Below, piece after piece: positions 42,900-52,600 of a stretch of DNA of 64,000 nt (positions are counted from its first letter, which is position 1; the number at the start of each line of letters is the position of its first letter). Origin of the DNA: an uncultured Pseudomonadota bacterium. GTDB lineage: Bacteria; Pseudomonadota; Gammaproteobacteria; Steroidobacterales; Steroidobacteraceae. A program made the position numbers and the translations under genes. Location: positions 35,790 through 99,789 of the forward strand of contig CAIKZZ010000037.1 of NCBI GenBank assembly GCA_903832085.1. Direction: 5' to 3'. The notes under the pieces are model-generated. The model saw only the letters and a program-made list of their open reading frames with translations, did no database searches and was not told where the DNA came from.

Positions 42900-43844
42900 T
42901 TAGCGCTGTGCTGGCCATATCTGTGCCCCGGGGGTTTGCTGCAGACTTTGGCCAGAACATTTCTCGTACCAGTGTGCGATCAAGCTAAATGAGATCGAAG
43001 TGACCGGTGGTAACACGGGCCTTCCGGCAGCGAAATCTTCTGGTGAGAACCAGCGGGCGTCTTCAAGCTCGCCATCCGGGCATTTCACATCGTGGCTTGC
43101 TGCTTTTGCCATGAAACCCACCATCAACGACGATGGGAATGGCCATGGTTGAGAAGAGTGATATTGCAGATGCGAGACTTTAATGTTGGTCTCTTCACGG
43201 ACCTCTCGTATGACTGCATCCTCAAAACTTTCGCCTGGCTCCACGAATCCAGCAATTGTTGAATAGCGGCCAATGGGCCAAGAGGCCTGGCGACCCAGCA
43301 ATGCACGTTCGCCGTCAGTAACTAGGACGATAATGGCTGGGTCCACTCGCGGAAAGCAATCCGTATTACAGCTTTGATTGGTGCAAGTCATCACATGGCC
43401 AGCACTCGTGGGTTTGGTCGGTGCGCCACAGGCACCGCAATATCGGTGTCTGTCCTGCCACCAGACCATAGCGCGTGCGTATGCCAACAGTCCCGCGTCG
43501 TGTCGAGGCAGCAGTGAGCCACTAAAGCGCAGGTCGGTAAATGCACCATAGCCGCCGATAGGTGCTGGTACGTCATCGCCGAAGCCCACCGCAAATGTTG
43601 CCGTTCCTGAAAACTCGCCAAGAAATATAGCCCTGTGATCACCAAACGCTGGTAGCGATGCACGATCCAACAAAACTGCCGTCGGTGTGGGTTCGTGTTG
43701 AATCAGGCTCTGTGTCCCCCATATAGGCACAAACAGCGACTGCTCTGACGTCAGCGCACTCGCTTGCCATGCTGAGTCTTTGCGACGTTCGCTGATGCGG
43801 TCTACGTAGGCTCCGGCAAAGACATTGATGTGCGGGGGGGTCAT
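42900..43844 (-). CDS. nudC: NAD(+) diphosphatase NudC
   Basis: Nudix enzyme that splits NADH/NAD and removes NAD caps from RNA. The 314-residue protein has an N-terminal domain, a zinc ribbon (CGACG then CTNQSC), the Nudix box with GFVEPGESFEDAVIREVREE, and the NudC-specific SQPWPFPSSLMVGF. Its 3' side flows into the NRDE gene, likely one unit. Confidence 0.95.
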   Translation of the reverse strand: MTPPHINVFAGAYVDRISERRKDSAWQASALTSEQSLFVPIWGTQSLIQHEPTPTAVLLDRASLPAFGDHRAIFLGEFSGTATFAVGFGDDVPAPIGGYGAFTDLRFSGSLLPRHDAGLLAYARAMVWWQDRHRYCGACGAPTKPTSAGHVMTCTNQSCNTDCFPRVDPAIIVLVTDGERALLGRQASWPIGRYSTIAGFVEPGESFEDAVIREVREETNIKVSHLQYHSSQPWPFPSSLMVGFMAKAASHDVKCPDGELEDARWFSPEDFAAGRPVLPPVTSISFSLIAHWYEKCSGQSLQQTPGAQIWPAQR

Positions 43845-43882
43845 GCTATAGCGCCATAAAGAGTGATGGGCATTGTACCCGC

Positions 43883-44491
43883 TCAGCTAAGTGCTGGGCT
43901 TTGTCGTGATGCGAGTCTGCCATATGCCAGGGTTGATTTCGTGTCGCGCTCATCTGTTTCGCACCACGTACAGACTGTGCGCAGCAGCCGCAGCTGATCC
44001 ACTACCATCAAGGCAGAGCAGGCAGGGCAGCGTACTGCCTTGAGCTCGCGCTGTAATCGCAATGTATCAAGTAGGTAAGCCGCATGTTCAAAGGATATGC
44101 GGGTCGGTTGGTAAAAGCTTGTGTAGGTTTCAAAGGTCCGGCAAAACAGCTCTGCTGAGCGTAGTTGTGCGATGCCACTACCGATTTCTTGTGGTCGGTG
44201 TGCCGCATCGAGTAGTCCTAGGAGTTTGAACAGGCCAGCGAGGGCGCTTGTGTGGCGCCTGGCTTCACGGTTGCGCATAAAAAAATAAGTCTGTGCCGGG
44301 GGTCGGCCGCGATGCCGCTTGATGCTCGCGCCATGTGATTCGACGTAGCTGCGATACAGCTTACGGATGCGCTCGTCACTGAGACCGGTCCAGCTGCGGA
44401 TGGTGCTGGTGCGGGCCTCGTGGTGGATCATACGAAAGGCAAGATCAAACCTCTGGCGGTCACGGGTGTAACGATCATCTGTAATACGCAT
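43883..44491 (-). CDS. FlhC-like transcriptional regulator
   Basis: A 202-residue protein related to FlhC, the DNA-binding half of the FlhD4C2 flagellar master activator. Matches include FRMIHHEARTSTIRSWTGLSDERIRKLY, and RGRPPAQTYFFM for the middle of FlhC. Two cysteine pairs, CPAC and CTWC near residues 155-178, correspond to the FlhC zinc site. It is divergent from an FlhD-like gene 139 bp away, unlike the usual flhDC operon order. No flagellar genes lie in the window, so targets are unknown; it might regulate something other than motility. The relation is remote but consistent over length. Confidence 0.72.
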   Translation of the reverse strand: MRITDDRYTRDRQRFDLAFRMIHHEARTSTIRSWTGLSDERIRKLYRSYVESHGASIKRHRGRPPAQTYFFMRNREARRHTSALAGLFKLLGLLDAAHRPQEIGSGIAQLRSAELFCRTFETYTSFYQPTRISFEHAAYLLDTLRLQRELKAVRCPACSALMVVDQLRLLRTVCTWCETDERDTKSTLAYGRLASRQSPALS

Positions 44492-44531
44492 CTTATTGTT
44501 TTCCTTAGTATTTGTAAAAACATGCCCTTTA

Positions 44532-44555
44532 TTTTTGGTATAAATACACCAAAAA
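44532..44555. promoter_or_regulatory. perfect inverted repeat between the divergent FlhC- and FlhD-like genes
   Basis: TTTTTGGT and ACCAAAAA are perfect 8-base arms around ATAAATAC. The site is in the 139-bp divergent promoter region and about equally far from both starts (40 and 75 bp). It suits an operator for a symmetric regulator, possibly the two proteins themselves. The region as a whole is AT rich. Confidence 0.5.
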
Positions 44556-44630
44556 CTGTACTCTCCCTTCTCGGCAATGGCTAGTCAGAATATGTAACCC
44601 AAACACATAAAAACCAAAGAGGGCTGGCTT

Positions 44631-45254
44631 GTGAGCGATTTACACCGCGTACGTGATGCAGAAGGGACTTATGCCCGATCGGCCCTGTTGGCGCCTGATT
44701 GCCTTGATGCTATCGCCAAGGCGAATCTGGCATTTATCGAGCTGTTGCGGGCACGTGCCTCCTGCTCACAGGCTGGCATGTACGGAATAGCGACAAAAAC
44801 AATCAATCGGCTCGTCCAGCTGCCCCCGAGCCAGCAGGTCATGCTGGCTGACTGCCCGTACGCGCTTTTTGACCTCGCTTATGCGGATGCGCGTCTGTGG
44901 CGCACGATCACACAAAGACCCGCGCTGCCTGACTTAACACCGGATAACCCAAACTCGAAATTCGTGCGGATGGCCGTCTTTCTCACTTGGCATCTGTCCC
45001 GCAGTAGTGACGAGGCCGCCATATTAGGTCTCGGTATGGCGCCGGATGTGCTGCGTATCTGGCGTGGGGTTGAGCTCAATGCTCTCGAGGAGATCGCGAG
45101 CGCAGCTGGAGCCTCGCTGACCGCTCGTTTCGCGAATCATGGAATTTTTTGGGAGCGACTGATTACGAGCGTTGTGACGCGCGACATATCGCCCAGCTCT
45201 TCGATTCGTTTGCTCGGCCTTCAGTTGCTCGCTGCAAGCCGCCTGTCCTCCTAG
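44631..45254 (+). CDS. FlhD-like regulator with two apparent FlhD repeats
   Basis: A 207-residue protein from a GTG with GAGGG seven bases upstream. Residues 31-94 resemble the FlhD core (NLAFIELLRARASCS, INRLVQLPPSQQVMLAD, and ALFDLAYADARLWRTIT). A second region, 113-178, follows the same helix pattern (RMAVFLTWHLSRSSDEAA, LGLGMAPDVLRIWRGVELNA, and SLTARFANHGIFWERLIT). FlhD of E. coli is about 117 residues and works as a dimer within D4C2, so this looks like a covalent FlhD pair. The assignment is by pattern, not by a search. Divergent from the FlhC-like gene. Confidence 0.6.
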   Translation: MSDLHRVRDAEGTYARSALLAPDCLDAIAKANLAFIELLRARASCSQAGMYGIATKTINRLVQLPPSQQVMLADCPYALFDLAYADARLWRTITQRPALPDLTPDNPNSKFVRMAVFLTWHLSRSSDEAAILGLGMAPDVLRIWRGVELNALEEIASAAGASLTARFANHGIFWERLITSVVTRDISPSSSIRLLGLQLLAASRLSS

Positions 45255-45356
45255 GCTTTATTCGGTAACGCAGTCTCGCGCACCATGCAGAAGTTGCTGT
45301 ACGATGAGCGCTAAGTCGTGCTCGTGTGCTGACGGCCCTAATTTACGCGAGATCCT

Positions 45357-46313
45357 ATGCAAGCTCTTTCGATCAAAAATCTCACCAAGACCTATCGTAA
45401 TGGTGTGCAAGCATTAAAAGGCATTGATCTTGAGGTGGCAGAGGGCGATTTTTTTGCCCTGCTAGGGCCCAATGGCGCTGGGAAAACAACGACCATTGGT
45501 ATTGTTACGTCGCTCGTTAACAAGACCTCAGGGACAGTGAGTGTCTTTGGCAACGACATCGATAACGATATTAGCTTGGCGAAATCCTGTATAGGTGTAG
45601 TGCCGCAGGAGATCAACTTTAATCAGTTTGAGTCCGCAGAGACGATTTTAATTAATCAGGCTGGTTACTACGGGTTGCCGCGGCATATCGCGCGCCAGCG
45701 CACCGAAACATATTTAAAGCAACTGCAATTATGGGATAAGCGCAAAGCGATCGCGCGCACACTATCCGGTGGCATGAAGCGCCGGCTGATGATCGCTCGT
45801 GCACTGGTGCATGAACCGCGCTTGTTGATTCTCGATGAACCTACTGCTGGTGTCGATATCGAAATCCGACGTACGATGTGGCAGTTTCTGCGAGAAACAA
45901 ATGAGCGCGGTGTCACTATCATTCTAACCACGCACTATTTAGAAGAGGTTGAGCACCTGTGTCGTCATGTCGCCATCATCGACAAGGGTCACATCATTGA
46001 AAACGATCGGATTAGCAATGTATTGCGTAGGCTCCAGAGTGAAACATTCGTGCTTAACCTGCGTGAGCCGATCGAGCATGCGCCTAATTTGCCAGGATAT
46101 ATTGTCACGTTAGTCGATGCTTCCACCCTTGAGGTTGAGGCATCCAAAGATCGCAGCCTTAACGAGATTTTTGGGCGACTGACAGCTCAGGGTGTTGACG
46201 TAGTTTCCATGCGTAACAAAGTAAATCGGCTCGAGGAAATGTTCATGCGCCTAGTGGCAGGGACGAACTCGAGTGCGCAGGTGAGCTCGCCGCTTGCAGG
46301 AGACTCTGTATGA
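45357..46313 (+). CDS. yadG: ABC transporter ATP-binding protein (YadG-like)
   Basis: A 318-residue ABC ATPase of the ABC-2 export class. Walker A GPNGAGKTTT, signature LSGGMKRRLMIARALVH, Walker B LLILDEPTAG and the switch His in TTHYLEE. The C-terminal 80 residues are an accessory domain like in YadG. It overlaps its permease by four bases. YadGH substrates are unknown; drug or lipid export is typical of the family. Confidence 0.92.
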   Translation: MQALSIKNLTKTYRNGVQALKGIDLEVAEGDFFALLGPNGAGKTTTIGIVTSLVNKTSGTVSVFGNDIDNDISLAKSCIGVVPQEINFNQFESAETILINQAGYYGLPRHIARQRTETYLKQLQLWDKRKAIARTLSGGMKRRLMIARALVHEPRLLILDEPTAGVDIEIRRTMWQFLRETNERGVTIILTTHYLEEVEHLCRHVAIIDKGHIIENDRISNVLRRLQSETFVLNLREPIEHAPNLPGYIVTLVDASTLEVEASKDRSLNEIFGRLTAQGVDVVSMRNKVNRLEEMFMRLVAGTNSSAQVSSPLAGDSV

Positions 46314-47104
46314 CTGCCGTTGCAAATCCATCAAGGGCGCGCACGAATTGGATTGGTTTTCAGACCATGGTTTTTCGCGAGTTTCACAGAATTGTACGAA
46401 TTTGGGGTCAGACAATTGTGCCACCAGGGGTAACGGCAACGCTCTACTTCATTATTTTCGGCAGTCTGATCGGCTCCCGCATTGGGCAGATGGGGGGCTA
46501 TGATTATATGCAGTACATTGCCCCTGGCTTGATCATGATGTCAGTCATTACCAACTCATATGGCAATGTGGTTGCAAGTTTCTTCGGCGCACGCTTTGGA
46601 AAACATATTGAAGAGATCTTGGTATCGCCACTGCCTAACTGGTTAATCATCGCTGGCTATATTGCTGGCGGTATTGTGCGGGGTGTGTTGGTTGGTCTAG
46701 TCGTCATGGTAGTAGCGCTTTTTTTTACGCATCTGCATGTGCATCACGTTCTTGTGATCATAGCGTCAGTGTTATTGACATCCATCGTGTTCTCGCTTGG
46801 GGGCTTCATTAATGCAATGTTTGCCAAGAATTTTGATCATATCTCTTGGTTCCCAACTTTTATTTTGACGCCGCTGACTTATTTAGGGGGCGTCTTTTAT
46901 TCGATCTCTCTGCTACCGGAGTGGGCTCAAGTCGTTTCTCACGCAAACCCCATTTTGTACATGGTGAATGGATTTCGTTATGGGTTTTTGGGTGTCTCCG
47001 ATGTCAATGTCGGAGTAGCATTTGGAATCATGGGTTTCTTTGCAGTCGGTCTTTACGTACTCGCAATGACGCTGATGTACAAGGGCATCGGAATACGCGA
47101 GTGA
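46310..47104 (+). CDS. yadH: ABC-2 type transporter permease (YadH-like)
   Basis: A 264-residue inner-membrane permease with six predicted helices, for example TLYFIIFGSLIGS, YIAPGLIMMSVITNSYG, and VLVGLVVMVVALFF. The ABC-2 signature region FILTPLTYLGGVFYSISLLPEW is present. ATGA overlap with the ATPase gene shows coupled expression. Forms the YadGH exporter. A hydrolase gene follows after 40 bp, likely in the same transcript. Confidence 0.92.
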   Translation: MTAVANPSRARTNWIGFQTMVFREFHRIVRIWGQTIVPPGVTATLYFIIFGSLIGSRIGQMGGYDYMQYIAPGLIMMSVITNSYGNVVASFFGARFGKHIEEILVSPLPNWLIIAGYIAGGIVRGVLVGLVVMVVALFFTHLHVHHVLVIIASVLLTSIVFSLGGFINAMFAKNFDHISWFPTFILTPLTYLGGVFYSISLLPEWAQVVSHANPILYMVNGFRYGFLGVSDVNVGVAFGIMGFFAVGLYVLAMTLMYKGIGIRE

Positions 47105-47143
47105 TGGAACACAGAAGGCGCTCGAGCAGAGATATCACACGTC

Positions 47144-48136
47144 ATGTCGGCTTTCGTTAAAGAGGGTTTTGCGCCGCCTGCCTGGCTTGCAAGTCCTCAC
47201 GTTCAGTCGATTTTGCCAAGCGCACCACTGCGTCGTGCAATGGTGTTGCGTAGGGCGCAGCCGTTATGCGAGCGCAGTGAGCCGCTCGTTTTGGATTGCG
47301 GTAGTGGCGTACGTCTTGGTGCCTACTATGCGGAGCCAAGCCGGGGAGCTGACCGGTTGGTTATGCTGCTGCACGGCTGGGAGGGTAGCGCGGATTCTCA
47401 GTATTTATTGTCCATAGGCCAGCATTTGCTGACGCATGGGTATGCTGTCCTGCGGCTGAATTTTCGTGATCATGGTGCGACTCACCACTTAAATCCAGGG
47501 CTCTTCCATTCCTGCCGAATCGATGAAGTGGTGGGTGCCGTGGCAGCAGTCCAAAAACAGCACTCCGAGAAGTCCTTGTCGTTGGTTGGCTACTCGCTTG
47601 GAGGGAATTTTGCGCTGCGTGTTGCCTTACGGGCACCTCAGCACGACTTGCACATACGCCAGGTAGTCGCGGTGTGTCCGGTGCTTGATCCGGCGCGCAC
47701 GCTACGGGCACTTGAAGTAGGGCCCTATGTGTATCGGCGCTATTTTGTGCATAAGTGGCGCAACTCTTTGTTGCAGAAGTGCGCTGCATGGCCGTTGTTG
47801 TATGACCGTGCCGATTTTCTCAAGGACGCGAGCCTAACTGAGATGACCGAGGCGTTGGTCTTACAGCACGCTGGTTTTACAGATTTGGAGTCGTACTTAA
47901 ATGGCTATGCGTTGGTTGACGATGTGCTGCAACCGTTACGGGTGAGATCACGCATCATCGCCGCGCTTGATGACCCCATTATTCCGAGCAACGATCTTGA
48001 GCGCTTGGCTCAGCCGCAAGCGTTGACGATCACCCCTGTTGCCCGAGGCGGGCACTGCGGGTTTTTGAACGATCTTGCAGGCCCAAGCTGGGCCGATGAA
48101 TACATTCGTCGCCAGTTGCATGCCGCGCATGCCTGA
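47144..48136 (+). CDS. alpha/beta hydrolase (YheT-like)
   Basis: A 330-residue cytoplasmic hydrolase of the YheT/embryogenesis-associated EMB8 family. It has HVQSILPS near the N-terminus, LLHGWEGSADSQYL, the nucleophile elbow SLVGYSLGGNFALR, and the catalytic His near the end (RGGHCGFLND), with Asp in ALDDPIIPS. The substrate is unknown. Follows the ABC pair. Confidence 0.85.
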   Translation: MSAFVKEGFAPPAWLASPHVQSILPSAPLRRAMVLRRAQPLCERSEPLVLDCGSGVRLGAYYAEPSRGADRLVMLLHGWEGSADSQYLLSIGQHLLTHGYAVLRLNFRDHGATHHLNPGLFHSCRIDEVVGAVAAVQKQHSEKSLSLVGYSLGGNFALRVALRAPQHDLHIRQVVAVCPVLDPARTLRALEVGPYVYRRYFVHKWRNSLLQKCAAWPLLYDRADFLKDASLTEMTEALVLQHAGFTDLESYLNGYALVDDVLQPLRVRSRIIAALDDPIIPSNDLERLAQPQALTITPVARGGHCGFLNDLAGPSWADEYIRRQLHAAHA

Positions 48137-48398
48137 GTGCCGTTAATCCGAACTAAATTTGTGAAGGCCCGCACTCCGTGGGGCATGGATCGATTGATTG
48201 CCGCCGCTTGTCGAACTTACATTATACATACACTACACATCACATCACATCGCAGTCTGTAACCGCGGACCTGCTTCGTGTGTTCTTTAAGAGTGCCTGC
48301 AGGTGTGTTTGCAACCCCTGGCCAGCATTGGTTAGGACGGCTCTGGCTTAGGCCAATCGCGTACAATTATCGGCTGCCCATCATTTGAAGATATTCCC
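48137..48398. other. 262-bp promoter region of the RND operon
   Basis: No gene. It contains a short CA/TA-rich stretch with repeated ACATC units (about 48226-48250) and TACAAT at 48362-48367 as a possible -10 element, 31 bp before the adaptor ATG; no good -35 partner was seen. No regulator gene is adjacent. Confidence 0.4.
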
Positions 48399-49619
48399 AT
48401 GCTGAATGACGTTCCGACCGCCGCTGGCAATGACCGCGACGCCGCCACTGTGACTCAACTGCCCGGTGTCAATTTAAGCCTAGACGTCACCGCCGGCGCA
48501 CTCGATTTGCCTTGGTGGCGCCAGCCGCAGCAGTTGTTGCTTGGCGGCGTTGTCGCTGGTGTGCTTGCGATTGTCGTCATCATTACGCTGCGTATGGTGT
48601 TTGGGCACTCGGGTGCACAGAAGACTTCGGATACGATCCCGCTTGTTAGCGTGCTGGCGCCGGGACGCTCGACCATCGACACGACTGTCAATTTTACCGG
48701 CGGCATCGTCGCTCGCTACGACATGCCGATTGGTGTTGAAGGTGAGGGCGGGCGCATCGTTGCGGTACTCGCTGAGAGCGGCGACCATGTGCGCAAAGGC
48801 CAAGTGCTCGCACGGGTGGAACCCACAGTGGTTACTGCGCAAGTAGCAAGCTTGCGGGCGACTGTTGACCAGACGCGGGCTGAAGCGGCGCTTGCCGAGG
48901 CAGATTACCAGCGCGCCGCGGCGGTCGTGGCATCTGTAGGAGCATTATCGCGCGAGGAACTCGACAAGCGACGTTCAGTTGTAGCGACAACCGCAGCACG
49001 CGTCAAATCAGCAGAGGCGCAACTTGCTGAAGCGGAGGCGCGCTTATTGCGCACTGAAATAAAGGCGCCTGATGATGGGCTTGTCCTGACCCGTAGCGTC
49101 GAGGTGGGACAGACTGCGATGGCTGGGGCCGCACCGCTATTTCGCCTTGCGCGCGGTGGCGATATCGAAATGCGTGCACAGGCTTCCGAGCAAGACCTGC
49201 CGCAGATTAAACTCGGGCAGTCTGTGAGTGTGTACCTCACCGGAATCGCAGCACCATTCGTCGGGAAAGTCCGTTTAGTCAGCGCGATCATAGACCCACT
49301 CACACGCCTCGGCGAAGTGCGTGTTTCGCTACCGCCGAGTCCCGACTTGAGGCCAGGCGCATTCGCGCGCGGTGAGGTCAGTATCGGAACTGAGTCTTAT
49401 CCTATCGTGCCGCAGACAGCTGTGTTGACGACCGGCACGGTTAACTTTGTGTACATCGTTGGCGCCGATCATCTCGCCGTTCGTCGGCCCGTCAAGATTA
49501 AAGGCACACAACCACGCGGGATCATTATTAGCGAAGGCCTAACCGGGACTGAGCGAGTGGTCACCTCGGCCGGTGCATTTTTGCACGAAGGCGAGCAAGT
49601 CAATCTGGTTTCCGAGTAG
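48399..49619 (+). CDS. RND efflux periplasmic adaptor (membrane fusion) subunit
   Basis: A 406-residue adaptor with one N-terminal transmembrane helix (about 48-68, LLLGGVVAGVLAIVVIITLRM), a lipoyl/barrel-sandwich hybrid (GEGGRIVAVLAESGDHVRKGQVLARVE), a long helical hairpin (about 145-215), and a beta-barrel C-terminal half. It links the RND pump to an outer-membrane channel; no channel gene is next to it, so TolC is likely shared. Operon with the pump gene 8 bp downstream. Confidence 0.9.
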   Translation: MLNDVPTAAGNDRDAATVTQLPGVNLSLDVTAGALDLPWWRQPQQLLLGGVVAGVLAIVVIITLRMVFGHSGAQKTSDTIPLVSVLAPGRSTIDTTVNFTGGIVARYDMPIGVEGEGGRIVAVLAESGDHVRKGQVLARVEPTVVTAQVASLRATVDQTRAEAALAEADYQRAAAVVASVGALSREELDKRRSVVATTAARVKSAEAQLAEAEARLLRTEIKAPDDGLVLTRSVEVGQTAMAGAAPLFRLARGGDIEMRAQASEQDLPQIKLGQSVSVYLTGIAAPFVGKVRLVSAIIDPLTRLGEVRVSLPPSPDLRPGAFARGEVSIGTESYPIVPQTAVLTTGTVNFVYIVGADHLAVRRPVKIKGTQPRGIIISEGLTGTERVVTSAGAFLHEGEQVNLVSE

Positions 49620-49627
49620 AACACCCA

Positions 49628-52600
49628 GTGAAAAATCTCTCTGCCTGGGCGATTCGTAATCCTATTTCGCCATTAGTACTGTTTGCAGTTCTGGTGTTCG
49701 TGGGCATCGTGGCGTTCATTCAACTGCCCGTAAACGCCGAGCCTGATGTCACGTTCCCAATGGTCATCGTGAATATTTCGCAGCCGGGTGCCGCCCCTGT
49801 CGAACTTGAAACTCAGGTACTGCAAAAGGTTGAGGGCGCTGTGGCGAGCGTAGGGAATGTGCGCAACATCACCTCCCGCGCCACAGAAGGCGTTGCGATG
49901 GCCTACGTCGAGTTTCAGATTGGTACACCAATTGACCGTGCAGTAAACGACGTCCGCGATGCGGTTGCGCGAGTACGCGCTGAGTTACCTGAGGGCATAC
50001 AAGAGCCCACTGTCAGTCGGCTTGATGTTGAAGGTGGCGCGCTCGCCTATTTTGCAGTCAGCAGTACGTCACAAACTGAAGAGCAGCTAAGCTGGTTTGT
50101 CGACAATACTGTGACCAAACGATTGCTAACAGTGCGTGGCGTGGCGCAAGTCACGCGTGGTGGTGGGGTCAATCGTGAAATTCGTATTGAGCTCGATCCA
50201 TCTCGTATGCAGGCGCTCGGAATTACTGCGGTTGAGGTGAACCAACAACTGCGTTCGCTCAATGTTAATGCTCCTGGTGGTCGCGCACAACTTGCCGGCG
50301 GCGAGCAATCAATTCGAGTTTTGGGTAGTGCGCGCAGTGCGTTTCAGTTGGGAGCCACGCGGATACAGCTCCCTGGTGGTCGCTACGCACGTCTTGACGA
50401 CATTGCTGAGGTCCACGATGGAATTGCCGAGGTCCGCTCGCTATCTCGCTTGAATAACCGTCCCACGACGACTTTTGGTGTTTTTCGCGCGCATGGCCAA
50501 TCAGATGTCACTACGCTAGATCGTGTTAATGCAGAAATCATAAAAATACAAAAGGAAAATCCCGGCATCACCACCAAGATGGTGTTTACTTCGGTTGAGT
50601 CCACGCGTCATGGCTTTAAGTCAGCCATTGAGGCATTGCTTGAGGGCTCAATCCTTGCCGTAGCCGTTGTGTGGCTCTTTTTACGTGACTGGCGTGCCAC
50701 TGGAATTTCAGCGCTTGCTATTCCGCTGTCAGCGATACCGACATTCGCAGTCATGTCCTGGCTGGATTTCACGTTAAATCAAATCAGCCTGCTCGCATTG
50801 TCTTTGGTCGCAGGAATTTTGGTTGATGATGCGATTGTTGAAATCGAAAATATCATGCGACACATGCGCATGGGTAAAACCGGGTTTCAAGCTGCATTAG
50901 ATGCAGCTGACGAGATTGGGCTTGCTGTTGTAGCGACTTCCGCAACGATCATTGCGGTTTTTTTGCCAGTCAGTTTCATGGGTGGGTTCAGTGGGCAGTA
51001 CTTCAAGCAGTTTGGTCTTACCGTTGCGGCTGCAGTATTTTTATCACTCTTGGTTGCCCGCCTCATTACGCCCGTTATTGCCGCATTCACTTTGAAGCCT
51101 GCTGGATTCAAGGAGCACTTAAATGGCCCGTTGATGTATCGTTATTTGGATCTTTTGCAGAAATGCCTGCGGCATCCGTGGCGCACTATTGGTGTGGGCA
51201 GCGGAGTTTTTCTGTTGTCGCTGATAGCGCTCGCTATCATTCCAAAAGATTTTATTCCTGCATCAGACATTGGTACTAGTCAGGTGACGATTGAGTTGCC
51301 GCCTGGCGTCCGTATTGAGGATACGTCTAATGTTTCGGCACGGGTGACCGCGCTGGTACGCTCCTACCCGGAAGTGACCGATGTGGTTGAGTCTATTGGG
51401 AGTGGTGATGACGGCTCGGTACGCAATGGCACTTTGTATATTTCGTTAAAGCCACGGGCTGAGCGGAAGTTGAGCCAGAAGGAGTGGGAGGATCAACTCT
51501 CGCCGCAACTGAGAAAAATTCCCGATGCGCGTGTACAAGTTGCGGATCAGGGTGGTGGTGGTGGCGATAGTCAGGTGACATTGTATTTTACTGGCGATGA
51601 TCCAGTAATTCTGGATGCTGCGGCACGTGAGGCGATAGAGCAGATGCGCAGCGTCAAGGACTTGCGTGATCCGCGGATTAAGGGCGATTTGCCACGGCCT
51701 GAGATTTTGATTAATCCGCACTTTGATTTGGCCGCTGAGCTTGGCGTCACGGTACAAGCGATCAGTCAGACTATTCGCATCGCAACGTTGGGCGATATAC
51801 CCCAAAATGCTGCGAAGTTTAGTTTGAGTGATCGCCAAGTGCCTATACGCGTGAGTTTGCGCGAGTCATCGCGGCAAAACTTGTCGACCATTGAGAATCT
51901 ACCTGTCCCTACATCTAGTGGTGGCACGGTGCCTCTCAAGGCGGTGGCAGATATTAGCTTTGGTGAAGGGCCGGCTGCTGTACGGCGGTATAACCAGAGC
52001 CGGCGCATTATGGTTGAGTCAGGCTTGCAGCCTGGCGCGGCTCTAGGCGATGCAATGAAAAAGATCATGTTGCTCCCAGCTATCAGTCATTTGCCGCAGG
52101 GCGTGCAGTTAGTGAAAACGGGCAACATTGAATTTATGCAGGAGATGATGACCAACTTCGCGCTGGCTATAGCAGCGGGTGTGTTAATGGTGTTTGCCGT
52201 CTTAGTTCTACTCTTTGCGAGAGTGCTCCAGCCCATCACGATTTTGTCTGCCTTACCGTTATCACTCGGTGGCGCCGTGGTTGCGCTAATGGTTTGTGGG
52301 CTGCCATTTTCTTTTCCAGTGGTGATTGGCATCTTGATGCTGATGGGTATTGTGGCCAAGAACTCGATTTTGCTGGTTGATTTTGCGATTGAGGAAATGC
52401 GCACCGGCAAAGATCGGCTAACGGCTCTAGTGGAGGCAGGTCACAAGCGCGCGCAACCAATCGTGATGACGAGTATTGCCATGATTGCAGGCATGATGCC
52501 CATTGCCCTCGGTTTAGGTGACGCCGATGCGTTCCGCGCCCCTATGGCCATTGCCGTTATCGGGGGCATTATCACCTCGACATTTTTGACTCTGGTGGTT

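Noticed and set aside
48226..48250. Repeated ACATC units as a CRISPR or satellite array
   Set aside because: Only a few short imperfect units without spacers; ordinary simple sequence in a promoter region.
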